Positions 1-9,312 of a DNA stretch of 64,000 nucleotides are shown here, in pieces. Below the pieces are notes generated by a model. That model did no database searches. It worked only from the letters and a program-made list of their open reading frames with translations, and was not told where the DNA came from. The first letter of the stretch is position 1. The number at the start of each line of letters is the position of its first letter. Made by a program: the position numbers and the translations under genes. Source of the stretch: Micromonospora chersina (lineage in GTDB: Bacteria > Actinomycetota > Actinomycetes > Mycobacteriales > Micromonosporaceae); assembly GCF_900091475.1 (NCBI RefSeq), contig NZ_FMIB01000002.1, positions 310,001 through 374,000 of the forward strand, read 5' to 3'.

Positions 1-1
1 C

Positions 2-295
2 TACGCCGACGTGCTGCGCCGCCCGCTGCACGTCCTCGACGCCGCCCACCCGGCGGCGCTGGGCGCGGCCATCCACGCGGCCGTGGCCGCCGGGGCGTAC
101 CCGGACGTGGAGAGCGCATCGGCGGCCATGGGCGCGTCACACCGCGAGACCTGGCACCCGGACCCGGCCCGGGCGGCGGCGTACGACGAGCTGTACGCCG
201 ACTACCAAACCCTGCACGACCACTTCGGCCGCGGCGGCACGAACATCCTCCACCGCCTACAGGCGCGCCGCCACCACTCCCACCGAACCCCCTGA
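2..295 (+). CDS. araB: Ribulokinase, C-terminal end (partial)
   Basis: Last 97 codons of a FGGY-family sugar kinase cut by the window edge. The opening residues YADVLRRPLHVLDAAHPAAL, followed by GAAIHAAVAAGAYPDVESA, match the end of the actin-like ATPase fold in ribulokinases, where the Ala/Gly-rich helix closes the nucleotide pocket. The tail, with WHPDPARAAAYDELYADYQ, is the usual last helix of AraB. AraB phosphorylates L-ribulose in L-arabinose catabolism in the cytoplasm. The rest of an ara operon, if present, lies upstream of the window. The secreted GH43 arabinanase at 36.1 kb would supply arabinose but is far away. A related pentulose kinase cannot be excluded from the tail alone. Confidence 0.8.
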   Translation, partial: YADVLRRPLHVLDAAHPAALGAAIHAAVAAGAYPDVESASAAMGASHRETWHPDPARAAAYDELYADYQTLHDHFGRGGTNILHRLQARRHHSHRTP

Positions 296-398
296 CCCGC
301 CCGAGACCCGCCCCCACCCGCCCACACCCGCCCAGCCCGGCGCATGCGGCGGGTCAGGCGGGCGTGCGGCAGTGGCGCGGGCACGGCCGGTGGGACGG

Positions 399-434
399 GG
401 ACGCCCCGCGCGGCCGAGGCCGGGCGGGGCGTCC
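399..434 (-). terminator. Hairpin terminator after glyA
   Basis: An 11-bp GC-rich perfect stem (399-409 with 424-434) encloses a second small hairpin and lies 12 bases beyond the glyA stop. The preceding 296-398 stretch is C-rich low-complexity DNA with no gene. Confidence 0.6.
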
Positions 435-446
435 AGGAAGAGATGG

Positions 447-1883
447 TCAGCCGAGGTCGACGGACGGGTAGAGGGGGAAGCTGCTGAGCAGGTCGCTGGC
501 CTGCTTGCTCACCGTCTCGGCCAGGGCCGGGTCGAGGACGTACTTGGCCTTGGACGGGGTGCCGTCGGCGTTCGCGCCCGGGGTGGTCTGGCTGAGCACG
601 GTGTGCATCAGCTCGGCGGTGGTGTCCATCTCGCTGGCGCCCAGCCCGCGGGTGGTCAGCGCCGGGGTGCCGATCCGGATGCCGGAGGTGTACCAGGCGC
701 CGTTCGGGTCCTGCGGGACGGCGTTGCGGTTGGTCACGATGCCCGAGTCGAGCAGCGCCTGCTCGGCCTGGCGACCGGTGAGGCCGTAGCCGGAGACGTC
801 GATGAGCACGAGGTGGTTGTCGGTGCCGCCGGTGACCAGCTTCGCGCCCCGGCGCAGCAGCCCCTCGGCGAGGGCCTGGGCGTTGTCGACGATCCGCTGG
901 GCGTAGTCGGCGAAGTCGGGGCGGCGGGCCTCGGCCAGGGCGACGGCCTTGGCGGCCATCACGTGCGGCAGCGGGCCGCCGAGCACCATGGGGCAGCCCC
1001 GGTCGACCTGGTCGGCCAGCTCGGGACCGCAGAGCACCATGCCGCCGCGCGGGCCGCGCAGCGACTTGTGGGTGGTGGTGGTGACGATGTGCGCGTGCGG
1101 CACCGGGTCGAAGTCGCCGGTGAAGACCTTGCCGGCGACCAGGCCCGCGAAGTGCGCCATGTCGACCATGAAGGTGGCGCCGACGGAGTCGGCGATCTCC
1201 CGCATGATCCGGAAGTTCACCTTCCGGGGGTACGCCGAGTAGCCGGCGACCAGGATCAGCGGCTTGAACTCGCGGGCCGCCTCGGCGACCTTGTCGTAGT
1301 CGACCAGGCCGGTGGCCGGGTCGGTGCCGTAGCTGCGCTGGTCGAACATCTTGCCGGAGATGTTGGGCCGGAAGCCGTGGGTGAGGTGGCCGCCGGCGTC
1401 CAGCGACATGCCGAGCATCCGCTGGTTGCCCAGCTCGCGGCGCAGCGCGAACCAGTCGGCCTCGGTGAGGTCGTTGACCTGGCGTACCTGGGCCTTCCTG
1501 AGCGCCGGGGACTCGACCCGGTCGGCCAGGATGGCCCAGAAGGCGACCAGGTTGGCGTCGATGCCGGAGTGCGGCTGCACGTACGCGTGGGCGGCGCCGA
1601 ACAGTTCCTTGGCGTGGTCGGCGGCGAGCGCCTCGACGGTGTCGACGTTCTGGCAGCCGGCGTAGAAGCGGCGGCCGATGGTGCCCTCGGCGTACTTGTC
1701 GCTGAACCAGTTGCCCATGGCCAGCAGGGTGGCCGGGGAGGCGTAGTTCTCGCTGGCGATGAGCTTGAGCGATTCGCGCTGGTCGGCCAGTTCGGCCCCG
1801 ATGGCGTCCGCCACCCGCGGCTCGACGGCCCGGATCACCTCCAGCGCGCTGCGGAAGGCGGTGGATTCGGCGTTCAGCGACAT
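447..1883 (-). CDS. glyA: Serine hydroxymethyltransferase, long actinobacterial form
   Basis: A 478-residue PLP enzyme that interconverts serine and glycine and loads one-carbon units onto tetrahydrofolate. The [12 protein letters not shown] motif near residue 38, the DMAHFAGL segment at about 241 and the PLP lysine K273 in [14 protein letters not shown] are all intact. It is about 60 residues longer than the common 415-residue form because of an insertion after residue 120 ([20 protein letters not shown] region), a variant I know from actinobacteria. The start is the ATG at 1883, seven bases or fewer behind a perfect AGGAGGT (1887-1893). The longer in-frame extension upstream lies inside a riboswitch and is not coding. 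The gene is transcribed away from the SDR gene and ends in a hairpin. Confidence 0.95.
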   Translation of the reverse strand: MSLNAESTAFRSALEVIRAVEPRVADAIGAELADQRESLKLIASENYASPATLLAMGNWFSDKYAEGTIGRRFYAGCQNVDTVEALAADHAKELFGAAHAYVQPHSGIDANLVAFWAILADRVESPALRKAQVRQVNDLTEADWFALRRELGNQRMLGMSLDAGGHLTHGFRPNISGKMFDQRSYGTDPATGLVDYDKVAEAAREFKPLILVAGYSAYPRKVNFRIMREIADSVGATFMVDMAHFAGLVAGKVFTGDFDPVPHAHIVTTTTHKSLRGPRGGMVLCGPELADQVDRGCPMVLGGPLPHVMAAKAVALAEARRPDFADYAQRIVDNAQALAEGLLRRGAKLVTGGTDNHLVLIDVSGYGLTGRQAEQALLDSGIVTNRNAVPQDPNGAWYTSGIRIGTPALTTRGLGASEMDTTAELMHTVLSQTTPGANADGTPSKAKYVLDPALAETVSKQASDLLSSFPLYPSVDLG

Positions 1884-1907
1884 GCGACCTCCTGGTGACG
1901 TGCGGAA

Positions 1908-1987
1908 GGCCCAGGCGCTCGGCATGCGTCCTCGTGACGGGGCCGCTCCCCGATGGTTCTCCATCCCCACGCGCCAGTCACGGCCCG
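1908..1987 (-). ncRNA. ZTP (pfl) riboswitch in the glyA leader
   Basis: Read on the minus strand, the leader contains the three conserved blocks of the pfl motif in order: GTGACTGGCG, then GGGGAGCG after a short hairpin (GGATGGAGAACCATC), then CGCCTGGGC after a variable linker. The pfl RNA senses ZTP/ZMP, which accumulates when 10-formyl-tetrahydrofolate runs short, and raises expression of one-carbon genes such as glyA. The last block ends about 15 bases from the AGGAGGT site, so control at translation start is likely. I saw no U-run that would make an intrinsic terminator. Confidence 0.9.
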
Positions 1988-1991
1988 CGCC

Positions 1992-1997
1992 GATCCT
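1992..1997 (-). promoter_or_regulatory. Candidate glyA -10 element
   Basis: TAGGAT on the minus strand lies just upstream of the riboswitch, placing transcription start a few bases before the aptamer. No good -35 hexamer is visible at 17-18 bases, so this is a moderate call. Confidence 0.45.
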
Positions 1998-2131
1998 ACC
2001 GGGTGGGCCTCCGGCCGGCCGGGCGCACCTCCGCCGCGCGCCGGCGGGGTTGGGCCGCCCGGGGCTGGGCAAACCCCTCGGGTGGGGGCAGGGCCACGCG
2101 GCCCACGCCCCCGGGAAGAGGAGGCACGAGG

Positions 2132-2938
2132 ATGAGCACACCGACGACCGGCCGTCCGCTCGCCGTGGTGACCGGCGCGTCCAGCGGGATCGGGTACGAG
2201 TTGGCCGCCCAGTTCACCGAGCACGGGTACGACGTGGTGGTGGCCGCCGAGGACCCGGCGATCGCCACGGCGGCGCGGAACCTGCGCCGCGACAACGGCC
2301 CCGAGGCGTACCCCGTCCAGGTGGACCTGGCCACGCCCGACGGGGTGGAGCAGCTGACCAGGGCCGTGACGGAGCTGGGCCGGCCGGTCGACGCGCTGGC
2401 GCTCAACGCCGGCCGCGGCGCCGGCGGCGACTTCGTGGGCGGGACGGACCTGCGCGACGAGCTGACCGTCGTCGACCTGAACGTGCGCTCGACGGTGCAC
2501 CTGGCCAAGCGCCTGCTGCCGGGCATGGTGGAGCGGGGGCAGGGGCGGGTGCTGTTCACCTCGTCGATCGCCTCGACCATGCCGGGGCCGTACCAGGCGG
2601 TCTACAACGCCTCGAAGTCGTTCGTGCAGTCGTTCGCGGAGGGGCTGCGCAACGAGCTGAAGGACAGCGGCGTCACCGTGACGTCCCTGATGCCCGGGCC
2701 GACCGACACCGAGTTCTTCGAGCGGGCCCACATGGAGGACACCCGGGTCGCCCAGGGCAGGAAGGACGACCCGCGCGCGGTCGCCGAGGACGCCTTCGAG
2801 GCCCTCATGAAGGGGGAGCACAAGGTGGCCGCCGGCTCGTTCGTGAACAAGCTGCAGACCGCCGCCGGCAAGATCGTCCCGGACCGGCTGAAGGCGGAGC
2901 AGCACCGGAAGATGGCCGAGCCGGGCTCGGGCAGCTGA
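2132..2938 (+). CDS. SDR-family NAD(P)-dependent oxidoreductase
   Basis: A 268-residue classical short-chain dehydrogenase. It has the cofactor motif TGASSGIG at residues 14-21, the NAG motif at 92-94, the catalytic serine region SSIAS near 144 and the YNASK catalytic Tyr/Lys at 158-162. The substrate cannot be read from sequence. The acidic residue after the second strand (AAEDPA, about 39-42) is unlike the usual Arg-rich NADPH pocket, so NADH is possible. The start is the ATG at 2132 with an AGGAGG-type site at 2118-2124; the longer in-frame extension would run back through the glyA riboswitch region. It stands alone, divergent from glyA and convergent with the hemerythrin-like gene. Confidence 0.88.
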   Translation: MSTPTTGRPLAVVTGASSGIGYELAAQFTEHGYDVVVAAEDPAIATAARNLRRDNGPEAYPVQVDLATPDGVEQLTRAVTELGRPVDALALNAGRGAGGDFVGGTDLRDELTVVDLNVRSTVHLAKRLLPGMVERGQGRVLFTSSIASTMPGPYQAVYNASKSFVQSFAEGLRNELKDSGVTVTSLMPGPTDTEFFERAHMEDTRVAQGRKDDPRAVAEDAFEALMKGEHKVAAGSFVNKLQTAAGKIVPDRLKAEQHRKMAEPGSGS

Positions 2939-2950
2939 ACCGCGGAAACG

Positions 2951-2984
2951 ACGGCGGGACCCGGCCTGCGCCGGGTCCCGCCGT
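2951..2984. terminator. Bidirectional terminator between SDR and hemerythrin genes
   Basis: A perfect 15-bp stem (2951-2965 with 2970-2984) with a four-base loop sits between two convergent stop codons, so it can serve both genes. Confidence 0.75.
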
Positions 2985-2998
2985 CACGCCGTGCCGGG

Positions 2999-3499
2999 TC
3001 AGGCGATGACCGCGTCCAGCGACTTCTTCAGCGCCTTCGGGGCGGCCGGGGTCTTCGGCGCCTTCGGGCGCAGGTCGATCATCCGCTGGCCGATCTCCTG
3101 GAGCTGGTTACGGCCGAGCGCCTCGCGCACCTTGGGGAACCACTCCTGCTCCTCCTCCTCGACGTGGTGCAGCACGTTCTCGATGAGCACCGTCGTCTTG
3201 GCGTTGAAGCGCTCGTCGTCCGCGTCCATGGTGAAGAGCTCGAAGCAGAGCACGTCGGCGACGTGGTGCTCCTCGTACGACTCCAGGATGTCGTCCTCGA
3301 CGTCGGGCACGAGCTTGCGGACCTCCGGGTACATCACCTCGTTCTCGAGGTAGGTGTGCACCGTCAGGGCCTCGAGGATCTGCTTCACCAGCTTCTGCCG
3401 CTCGCTCGCCGGGCCCTCCTCGGCATCCTGGAAGGCCTTGAACAGGCGGCGCATCTCCTTGTGGTCCTCCTTGAGCAGGACGATCGCGTCGGTGGACAC
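2999..3499 (-). CDS. Hemerythrin-like (HHE cation-binding) protein
   Basis: A 166-residue protein with one hemerythrin/HHE domain over about residues 1-140 and a basic Lys/Pro/Ala tail. Metal-ligand histidines and acids recur in helix-spaced sets: LKEDHKEMRRLF near 9-20, LTVHTYLENEVMYPEV near 46-60, YEEHHVADVL near 75-85, and NVLHHVEEEEQEWFP near 108-122. Such di-iron proteins are linked to oxygen, NO or peroxide handling in the cytoplasm. The start is a GTG at 3499 with AGGAGGT at 3506-3512. It is a single-gene unit flanked by hairpins. Confidence 0.88.
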   Translation of the reverse strand: MSTDAIVLLKEDHKEMRRLFKAFQDAEEGPASERQKLVKQILEALTVHTYLENEVMYPEVRKLVPDVEDDILESYEEHHVADVLCFELFTMDADDERFNAKTTVLIENVLHHVEEEEQEWFPKVREALGRNQLQEIGQRMIDLRPKAPKTPAAPKALKKSLDAVIA

Positions 3500-3562
3500 C
3501 GGGGTACCTCCTAGAGTCGGTTGATGTGGCCCCCCTACCCCCGTCCCGACCAGGACAAACGA

Positions 3563-3594
3563 ACGGGGCCCGGCGACACGTCGCCGGGCCCCGT
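3563..3594 (-). terminator. Terminator after the subtilase gene
   Basis: A perfect 14-bp stem (3563-3576 with 3581-3594) and a CACG loop lie 16 bases past the subtilase stop. Confidence 0.7.
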
Positions 3595-3609
3595 CGTTGG
3601 TGCTACCCG

Positions 3610-5103
<1,494 letters not shown>

Positions 5104-5249
5104 ACAGACTCCCAGGGGGCCGATCCGGCCGACCCCACTCCCTGGTGGGAAGCGGGCCGGCGGAAGACGAGCAGGTTGCTTGCCTTCGGTCAACCAGCGT
5201 AGGGAGCCGGTGTGTTGTTACACACATCCGAACGGATGAACAACAACCG

Positions 5250-6113
5250 TCAGACGGTGGCCACCGTGTAGGGGATCTCGTCGAGCAGCTCGCGGGCCAG
5301 GAAGCCGATCCGGCCGTAGCGGGGGACCAGGCGTTGCCCGCTCACCGCGTGGGCGAACGCGGCCCAGCAGGCGGCCTGCGCCGGCTCGGCGCCCCGGGAC
5401 AGCAGCCCCGCGAGCAGCCCGGCCCGGACGTCGCCGCTGCCGGAGGTGCCCAGCCCGGCGTCACCGCTCTCCTCCCGCCACGCCCGCCCCTCCGGGGTGG
5501 CGATGTGGCCGTAGAGGGAGACCACGGCGTCGTACCGGCGGGCCAGCTCGACCGCGTCGGCGTCGAGGTCGTCGCCCGGCTTCCGGCCGAGCAGGTGCCG
5601 GGCCTCGGTGAGGTTGGGGGTGAGGACCACCGGACGCCCCGAGCCGACCAGCAGGTCCGGCTCGTGGCTGAGCGCGCCGAGGGCGTACGCGTCGAGCACC
5701 AGCGAGGTCTCCGGGCCGGCCGCGTCGAGCACCACGTGCAGCAGCGCCCGGGTGGCGTCGATGTCCTTCAGGCCGGGGCCGACCGCCACCACGTCCGCCT
5801 CGGCGACCAGGCCGCCGAGCAGGTCGCCCGGGTCGCCCTGGACCGCGCCGTCGGCGGTCTCCGGCAGCCCGACCACCAGCGCCTCGGGCACCTGGATGCT
5901 GAGCGCGGCGGCGGTGGACTCGGCGGCGGCCAGTTGCAGCACACCGGCGCCGGCGCGCAGGGCGGCGACACCGGCCAGCAGCACCGCGCCGGGGGTGAAC
6001 CGGGACCCGCCGACCACCAGCACCGTGCCGCGGGCCTCCTTGCCGCCGGTCGGCACCGGCAGCGCCCAGTCCCGCAGGAGGGCGGGGGTGATGACCTCAG
6101 ACCGGCTCGGCAT
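5250..6113 (-). CDS. nnrD: ADP-dependent NAD(P)H-hydrate dehydratase
   Basis: A 287-residue stand-alone version of the YjeF C-terminal domain, a ribokinase-fold enzyme that repairs hydrated NADH and NADPH using ADP. It shows GTVLVVGGSRFTPGAVLLAG near 29-48, a VVAVGPGL strand-loop, the VLTPNLTEARHLLG segment and the phosphate-binding loop GTSGSGDVRAGLLAG near 223-237. In most relatives the loop reads GTGDVLAG; here the second residue is Ser and the fifth Arg. The usual fused NAD(P)HX epimerase domain is absent. It overlaps the upstream histidine phosphatase by 17 bases, so the two are translationally coupled. Confidence 0.9.
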   Translation of the reverse strand: MPSRSEVITPALLRDWALPVPTGGKEARGTVLVVGGSRFTPGAVLLAGVAALRAGAGVLQLAAAESTAAALSIQVPEALVVGLPETADGAVQGDPGDLLGGLVAEADVVAVGPGLKDIDATRALLHVVLDAAGPETSLVLDAYALGALSHEPDLLVGSGRPVVLTPNLTEARHLLGRKPGDDLDADAVELARRYDAVVSLYGHIATPEGRAWREESGDAGLGTSGSGDVRAGLLAGLLSRGAEPAQAACWAAFAHAVSGQRLVPRYGRIGFLARELLDEIPYTVATV

Positions 6114-6828
6114 GGACCTCGTCCTCCCTGGTCGGCCGCGCTCCCTGCCGGTGCAGGTGCGCCACGTCGTTGAACACGTCCGGGGTCAGCCGGCCGGTGG
6201 CGTCGGCCGACCAGGCGGTGACCGAGCAGTTGGCGATCACGTGCTCCCGGGTGAGCGCCATGAGCTCCGCCTCGGTGAGCCCCTCCACCAGGTATCGGAG
6301 CAGGAACACCAGCGCGTCGTGGCCGAACAGCAGCACCCGGCCACCGGCATGGTCCCGGCGCAGGTCGCCGAGGAGGGCGCGCAGCCGCAGCGCCACGTCG
6401 GTCCAGGACTCGCCACCCGGCGGGCGGTAGTAGAACTTGCCGAGCCGGGCGCGGCGCGCCGACTCCTCGGGATAGCGCTGCCGGACGCCGTGGCCGGTCA
6501 GCCCGTCGAGGATGCCCAGCTCCCGGTCGCGCAGCCGCTCGTCCCGGCTGGCCGGCACGCCGGTGCCGGCGAGGGCCAGCTCGGCGGTCCGCACCGCACG
6601 CAGGTACGGCGACACCACCGCCACGTCCGGCCGCCGCCCCTCGGGCAGGCCGGCCAGCCAGCGGCCGGTCGCCCGCGCCTGCTCCTCGCCGGTGGCCGAC
6701 AGCGGCACGTCCGCGTCCCGGTGGGTCAGGTCGATCAGCTCGGCGCCGGACGTCTCGGCCGCCGTGGCCGCGACGTTCGCCGTGCTCTCGCCGTGCCGGA
6801 CGATCCAGAGGGTTGCCAGTTCCGCCAT
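6097..6828 (-). CDS. Histidine phosphatase (phosphoglycerate mutase-like) family protein
   Basis: A 243-residue branch-1 histidine phosphatase. The LWIVRHGES motif at residues 7-15 holds the phospho-accepting histidine. Further family landmarks are SPYLRAVRTAELAL, the E/D proton donor segment around RDRELGILDGL, and FGHDALV near residue 170. The substrate is open; several such proteins are broad-range phosphatases rather than mutases. The start is the ATG at 6828 with GGAGG six bases before it. It is first in a two-gene operon with nnrD. Confidence 0.88.
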   Translation of the reverse strand: MAELATLWIVRHGESTANVAATAAETSGAELIDLTHRDADVPLSATGEEQARATGRWLAGLPEGRRPDVAVVSPYLRAVRTAELALAGTGVPASRDERLRDRELGILDGLTGHGVRQRYPEESARRARLGKFYYRPPGGESWTDVALRLRALLGDLRRDHAGGRVLLFGHDALVFLLRYLVEGLTEAELMALTREHVIANCSVTAWSADATGRLTPDVFNDVAHLHRQGARPTREDEVHAEPV

Positions 6829-6965
6829 GCGGCCTCCGGTACCCGGGCCGTCCGGCGGGTAACCGTCCGGCCGGTGGCGGTCCCCGGGGCCCGGCGGGCG
6901 TGAACGGCGGCCGGGCGGGTAAGCGCGGTCGGCCAACCGGAAGCCGACACAGGGGGAGGTGTGCC

Positions 6966-7205
6966 GTGGCGACGATGGTCCGACAGCCAGAAAGCCCGGT
7001 CAAGGACAAGAACTACGACCTGATCCACGCGGTGCAGATGTCACTCAAGCACGTCTGGCACATGGAGACCTACATCGCCGACGCGGAGGACCGGGGCGAC
7101 ACCGAGCTCGCCGCCTGGTTCCGCAAGATGCAGGAGAACAACCGCAAGGCCGCCGACCAGGGCAAGAAGATGCTCATGGACCGGCTCCAGAAGGAGAACG
7201 GCTGA
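6966..7205 (+). CDS. Small helical hypothetical protein
   Basis: A 79-residue charged protein with no signal peptide or membrane segment. The centre (HAVQMSLKHVWHMETYIADA) and the second half (WFRKMQENNRKAADQGKKM) both look like amphipathic helices, and the His/Glu/Asp content of the first helix resembles ferritin-like bundles without a full ligand set. I do not recognise a function. The start is a GTG at 6966 after a strong AGGGGGAGGT at 6951-6960, which argues that it is a real gene. It is divergent from the histidine phosphatase gene. Confidence 0.75.
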   Translation: MATMVRQPESPVKDKNYDLIHAVQMSLKHVWHMETYIADAEDRGDTELAAWFRKMQENNRKAADQGKKMLMDRLQKENG

Positions 7206-7347
7206 CCGTACGACAGGAGGCCGGGTGGGGTGCGCCCACCCGGCCACCGGCGTGTCCGGAACCCGTCGGGGCGGCGCGCTGTGGCATCGACCGGGCAGAA
7301 TGTCGACCGGCGTACCGGGGTGGGCCCGGTGGCCGGGGAGGCGACGC

Positions 7348-7677
7348 ATGGCGACGGTCATCAGGGGTCTGCGGGAGGCGCTGGTGCTCTTCCTGATCGC
7401 GGTCGTGACGATCGCGATCGCGGTGGGCGTCTGGGTCGGGGTCAGCGGCGGTGACTTCGTCCACCGGCTGGGCGTGGCGTTCATGCTGGTCGGCGCCGTG
7501 ATCGGGATGACCGGTGACCTCACCCTGAGCCGGATCGGGATGCTGCCCGCCCGGTCCACCTTCGGGCTGGCCCCGGAGCGGGAGGACGGCGGCGGGGGAC
7601 GGGTGCTCACCGGCGTCGGCATCTTCCTCTTCGTCTCGGTCCCCCTGATCGTCGTGGGGGTCCTGCTCATCACCTGA
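7348..7677 (+). CDS. Small integral membrane protein
   Basis: A 109-residue protein with three clear hydrophobic segments at about 12-33 (ALVLFLIAVVTIAIAVGVWV), 41-60 (LGVAFMLVGAVIGMTGDL) and 87-108 (VGIFLFVSVPLIVVGVLLI), joined by a charged loop rich in Gly, Glu and Arg. No motif points to a function. The start is the ATG at 7348, eight bases behind GGGGAG. It precedes the LigD-polymerase gene, but that gene appears to have its own promoter. Confidence 0.75.
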   Translation: MATVIRGLREALVLFLIAVVTIAIAVGVWVGVSGGDFVHRLGVAFMLVGAVIGMTGDLTLSRIGMLPARSTFGLAPEREDGGGGRVLTGVGIFLFVSVPLIVVGVLLIT

Positions 7678-7721
7678 CGAGATCCCCGCGCCGGGACCGT
7701 TCGCGTCGTACGGTGTCAGGC

Positions 7722-8696
7722 GTGGCGACCACGGCGGCGGAGGAGATCCGGGTGGGGGAGCGGCTGGTCCGCGTCTCCAGCCCCGACAAGCCCTACTTCC
7801 CGGAGCGCGGACTGACCAAGCTGGACGTGGTCCGCTACTTCCTGGCCGTCGGCGACGGCATCCTGCGCGCGCTGCGCGACCGACCGACCATGCTGGAGCG
7901 CTGGCCGCGCGGTGTGTTCGAGGGCGCGAAGATCGCCACCCGGCAGACCAACAAGGGCGACGCGTTCTACCAGAAGCGGTTGCCGGCGGGCGCGCCCGAG
8001 TGGGTGCGCACCGCGCACATCACCTTCCCGAGCGGCCGGACCGCCGACGAGGTGGCCCCGAGCGAGCTGGCCGTGGTGATCTGGGCGGCCAACCTGGGCA
8101 CCCTGCGCTTCCACCCGTGGCCGGTCTCGAAGGGCGACGTGGAGCGCCCCGACCAGCTCCGCATCGACCTGGACCCGATGCCCGGGGTGGACTTCGCCCA
8201 GGTGGTCCCGGTCGCCCACGAGGTGCGCGCGTTCCTCGACGAGCTGGGCCTCGTGGGCTACCCGAAGACCACCGGCGGGCGGGGCATCCACGTCTACCTG
8301 TCGATCGAGCCGCGGTGGAGCTTCGGCGACTGCCGGCGCGCGGTGCTGGCGCTCGGCCGGGAGATGGAGCGCCGGCTGCCCGACCTGGTGACCACCACCT
8401 GGTGGCGGGAGCAGCGCGACCGGCCGGTCTTCGTCGACTACAACCAGATGGCCCGCGACCACACCGTGACCTCGGCGTACTCGATCCGGCCCACCCCGCG
8501 GGCGCTGGTCTCCGCGCCGCTGGACTGGGCGGAGCTGGACGACGCGCGGCCGGAGGACTTCGACGTGGTGAGTCTGCCGGCCCGGTTCGCCGAGCGGGGC
8601 GACCCGCACGCCGGCCTGGACGAGCGCCGGTTCTCCCTGGAGCCGCTGCTGGAGCTGGCCGACCGCGAGGGCATCGAGGCTCCGCCCGAGCGGTAG
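7722..8696 (+). CDS. ligD: Stand-alone LigD polymerase (primase-polymerase) domain protein
   Basis: A 324-residue archaeo-eukaryotic primase-type polymerase like the PolDom of the non-homologous end-joining protein LigD. It has a conserved start region (SSPDKPYFPERGLTKLDVVRYF), the metal-binding pair D149/D151 in RIDLDP, the TTGGRGIHVYL nucleotide-binding segment and a third acidic site near VFVDYNQM. Ligase and phosphoesterase domains are absent and no ku gene is nearby. Start choice: TACGGT at 7709-7714 lies seven bases before the GTG at 7722, consistent with a leaderless message; an in-frame GTG at 7713 would overlap this -10. Confidence 0.88.
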   Translation: MATTAAEEIRVGERLVRVSSPDKPYFPERGLTKLDVVRYFLAVGDGILRALRDRPTMLERWPRGVFEGAKIATRQTNKGDAFYQKRLPAGAPEWVRTAHITFPSGRTADEVAPSELAVVIWAANLGTLRFHPWPVSKGDVERPDQLRIDLDPMPGVDFAQVVPVAHEVRAFLDELGLVGYPKTTGGRGIHVYLSIEPRWSFGDCRRAVLALGREMERRLPDLVTTTWWREQRDRPVFVDYNQMARDHTVTSAYSIRPTPRALVSAPLDWAELDDARPEDFDVVSLPARFAERGDPHAGLDERRFSLEPLLELADREGIEAPPER

Positions 8697-8700
8697 GGCG

Positions 8701-9207
8701 TCACTGCCAGGGGCTCAGCGTCCCGTCGAACTCCTCGAAGACCAGCCAGGTCCGGGTCGACAGCACCCCGGCGATGCTCTGCACCCGGTCCAGCACCACG
8801 TCCCGCAGGGTGGCGTTGTCCGGCGCGCGGACCAGGGCCAGGACGTCGTGCTCGCCGCTGAGCAGCGCCGCGTGCTCGATGTAACGCACCCGGGCCAGCT
8901 CGGCGGAGACCTCGCGCCAGGTGTTCTGCTCGATGGTCAACGCGATGTACGCCGAGGTGCCCAGGCCGGCCGGCTCGGGCGCCACCTGGGCGCGGAACCC
9001 GGTGATCACCCCGTCGCGCAGCAGCCGCTCGACCCGGGCGTACGCGTTGGTGCGCGAGACGTGCACACGTTCGGCGAGCGTACGGATGGAGAGCCGGGCG
9101 TCCTCGGTCAGTTCGCGCAGGATCCGCCTGTCGACCTCGTCGAGCGGCCCGGCCGAACGTCCCGTTCCGCCCGTCGTGCCCGGTGCGGTTCCGGTCTCCT
9201 GGCTCAT
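8701..9207 (-). CDS. Lrp/AsnC family transcriptional regulator
   Basis: A 168-residue feast/famine regulator. An N-terminal winged helix-turn-helix spans about residues 22-70 (LDEVDRRILRELTEDARLSIRTLAERV, then VSRTNAYARVERLLRDGVI), and a RAM effector-binding domain follows (about 85-160). It is transcribed divergently from the E1 alpha gene with 105 bases between starts. That context suggests it controls the 2-oxoacid dehydrogenase operon in response to an amino acid or keto acid, as BkdR-type members do. A 22-bp inverted repeat sits in the shared region. Confidence 0.9.
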   Translation of the reverse strand: MSQETGTAPGTTGGTGRSAGPLDEVDRRILRELTEDARLSIRTLAERVHVSRTNAYARVERLLRDGVITGFRAQVAPEPAGLGTSAYIALTIEQNTWREVSAELARVRYIEHAALLSGEHDVLALVRAPDNATLRDVVLDRVQSIAGVLSTRTWLVFEEFDGTLSPWQ

Positions 9208-9247
9208 GAAGCCCGCCTCCTCGTGCCATTCGTCCCGCGTTCACGCC

Positions 9248-9282
9248 GGATGTTGAGTCAATCATCCGACAGCGGAAGCATA
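9248..9282 (+). promoter_or_regulatory. Promoter and candidate Lrp operator for the 2-oxoacid dehydrogenase operon
   Basis: CGGATG and CATCCG arms (9248-9253 and 9264-9269) flank TTGAGTCAA. TTGAGT at 9254-9259 is a good -35, and AAGCAT at 9277-9282 lies exactly 17 bases later as a weak -10. The palindrome covers the -35, so a bound regulator would block RNA polymerase. Which protein binds is inferred from the divergent Lrp gene. Confidence 0.5.
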
Positions 9283-9312
9283 GGGCCACCACACGTCCAG
9301 GAGGTCCCCGCC

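Noticed and set aside
296..398. C-rich repeats of the CCCGCC type that might look like a CRISPR or regulatory array.
   Set aside because: There are no regular repeat-spacer units; it reads as low-complexity GC-rich intergenic DNA.
372..1898. A 508-codon open frame on the plus strand opposite glyA.
   Set aside because: It is the mirror of glyA: the product is compositionally odd (Gly/Val/Arg-rich with no motifs) and there is no ribosome binding site, while the minus frame encodes a complete SHMT.
5221..5240. CATCCG-AA-CGGATG inverted repeat downstream of nnrD as a terminator or operator.
   Set aside because: The six-bp arms are short, and it lies between a stop and an uncertain upstream promoter, so neither role can be supported.
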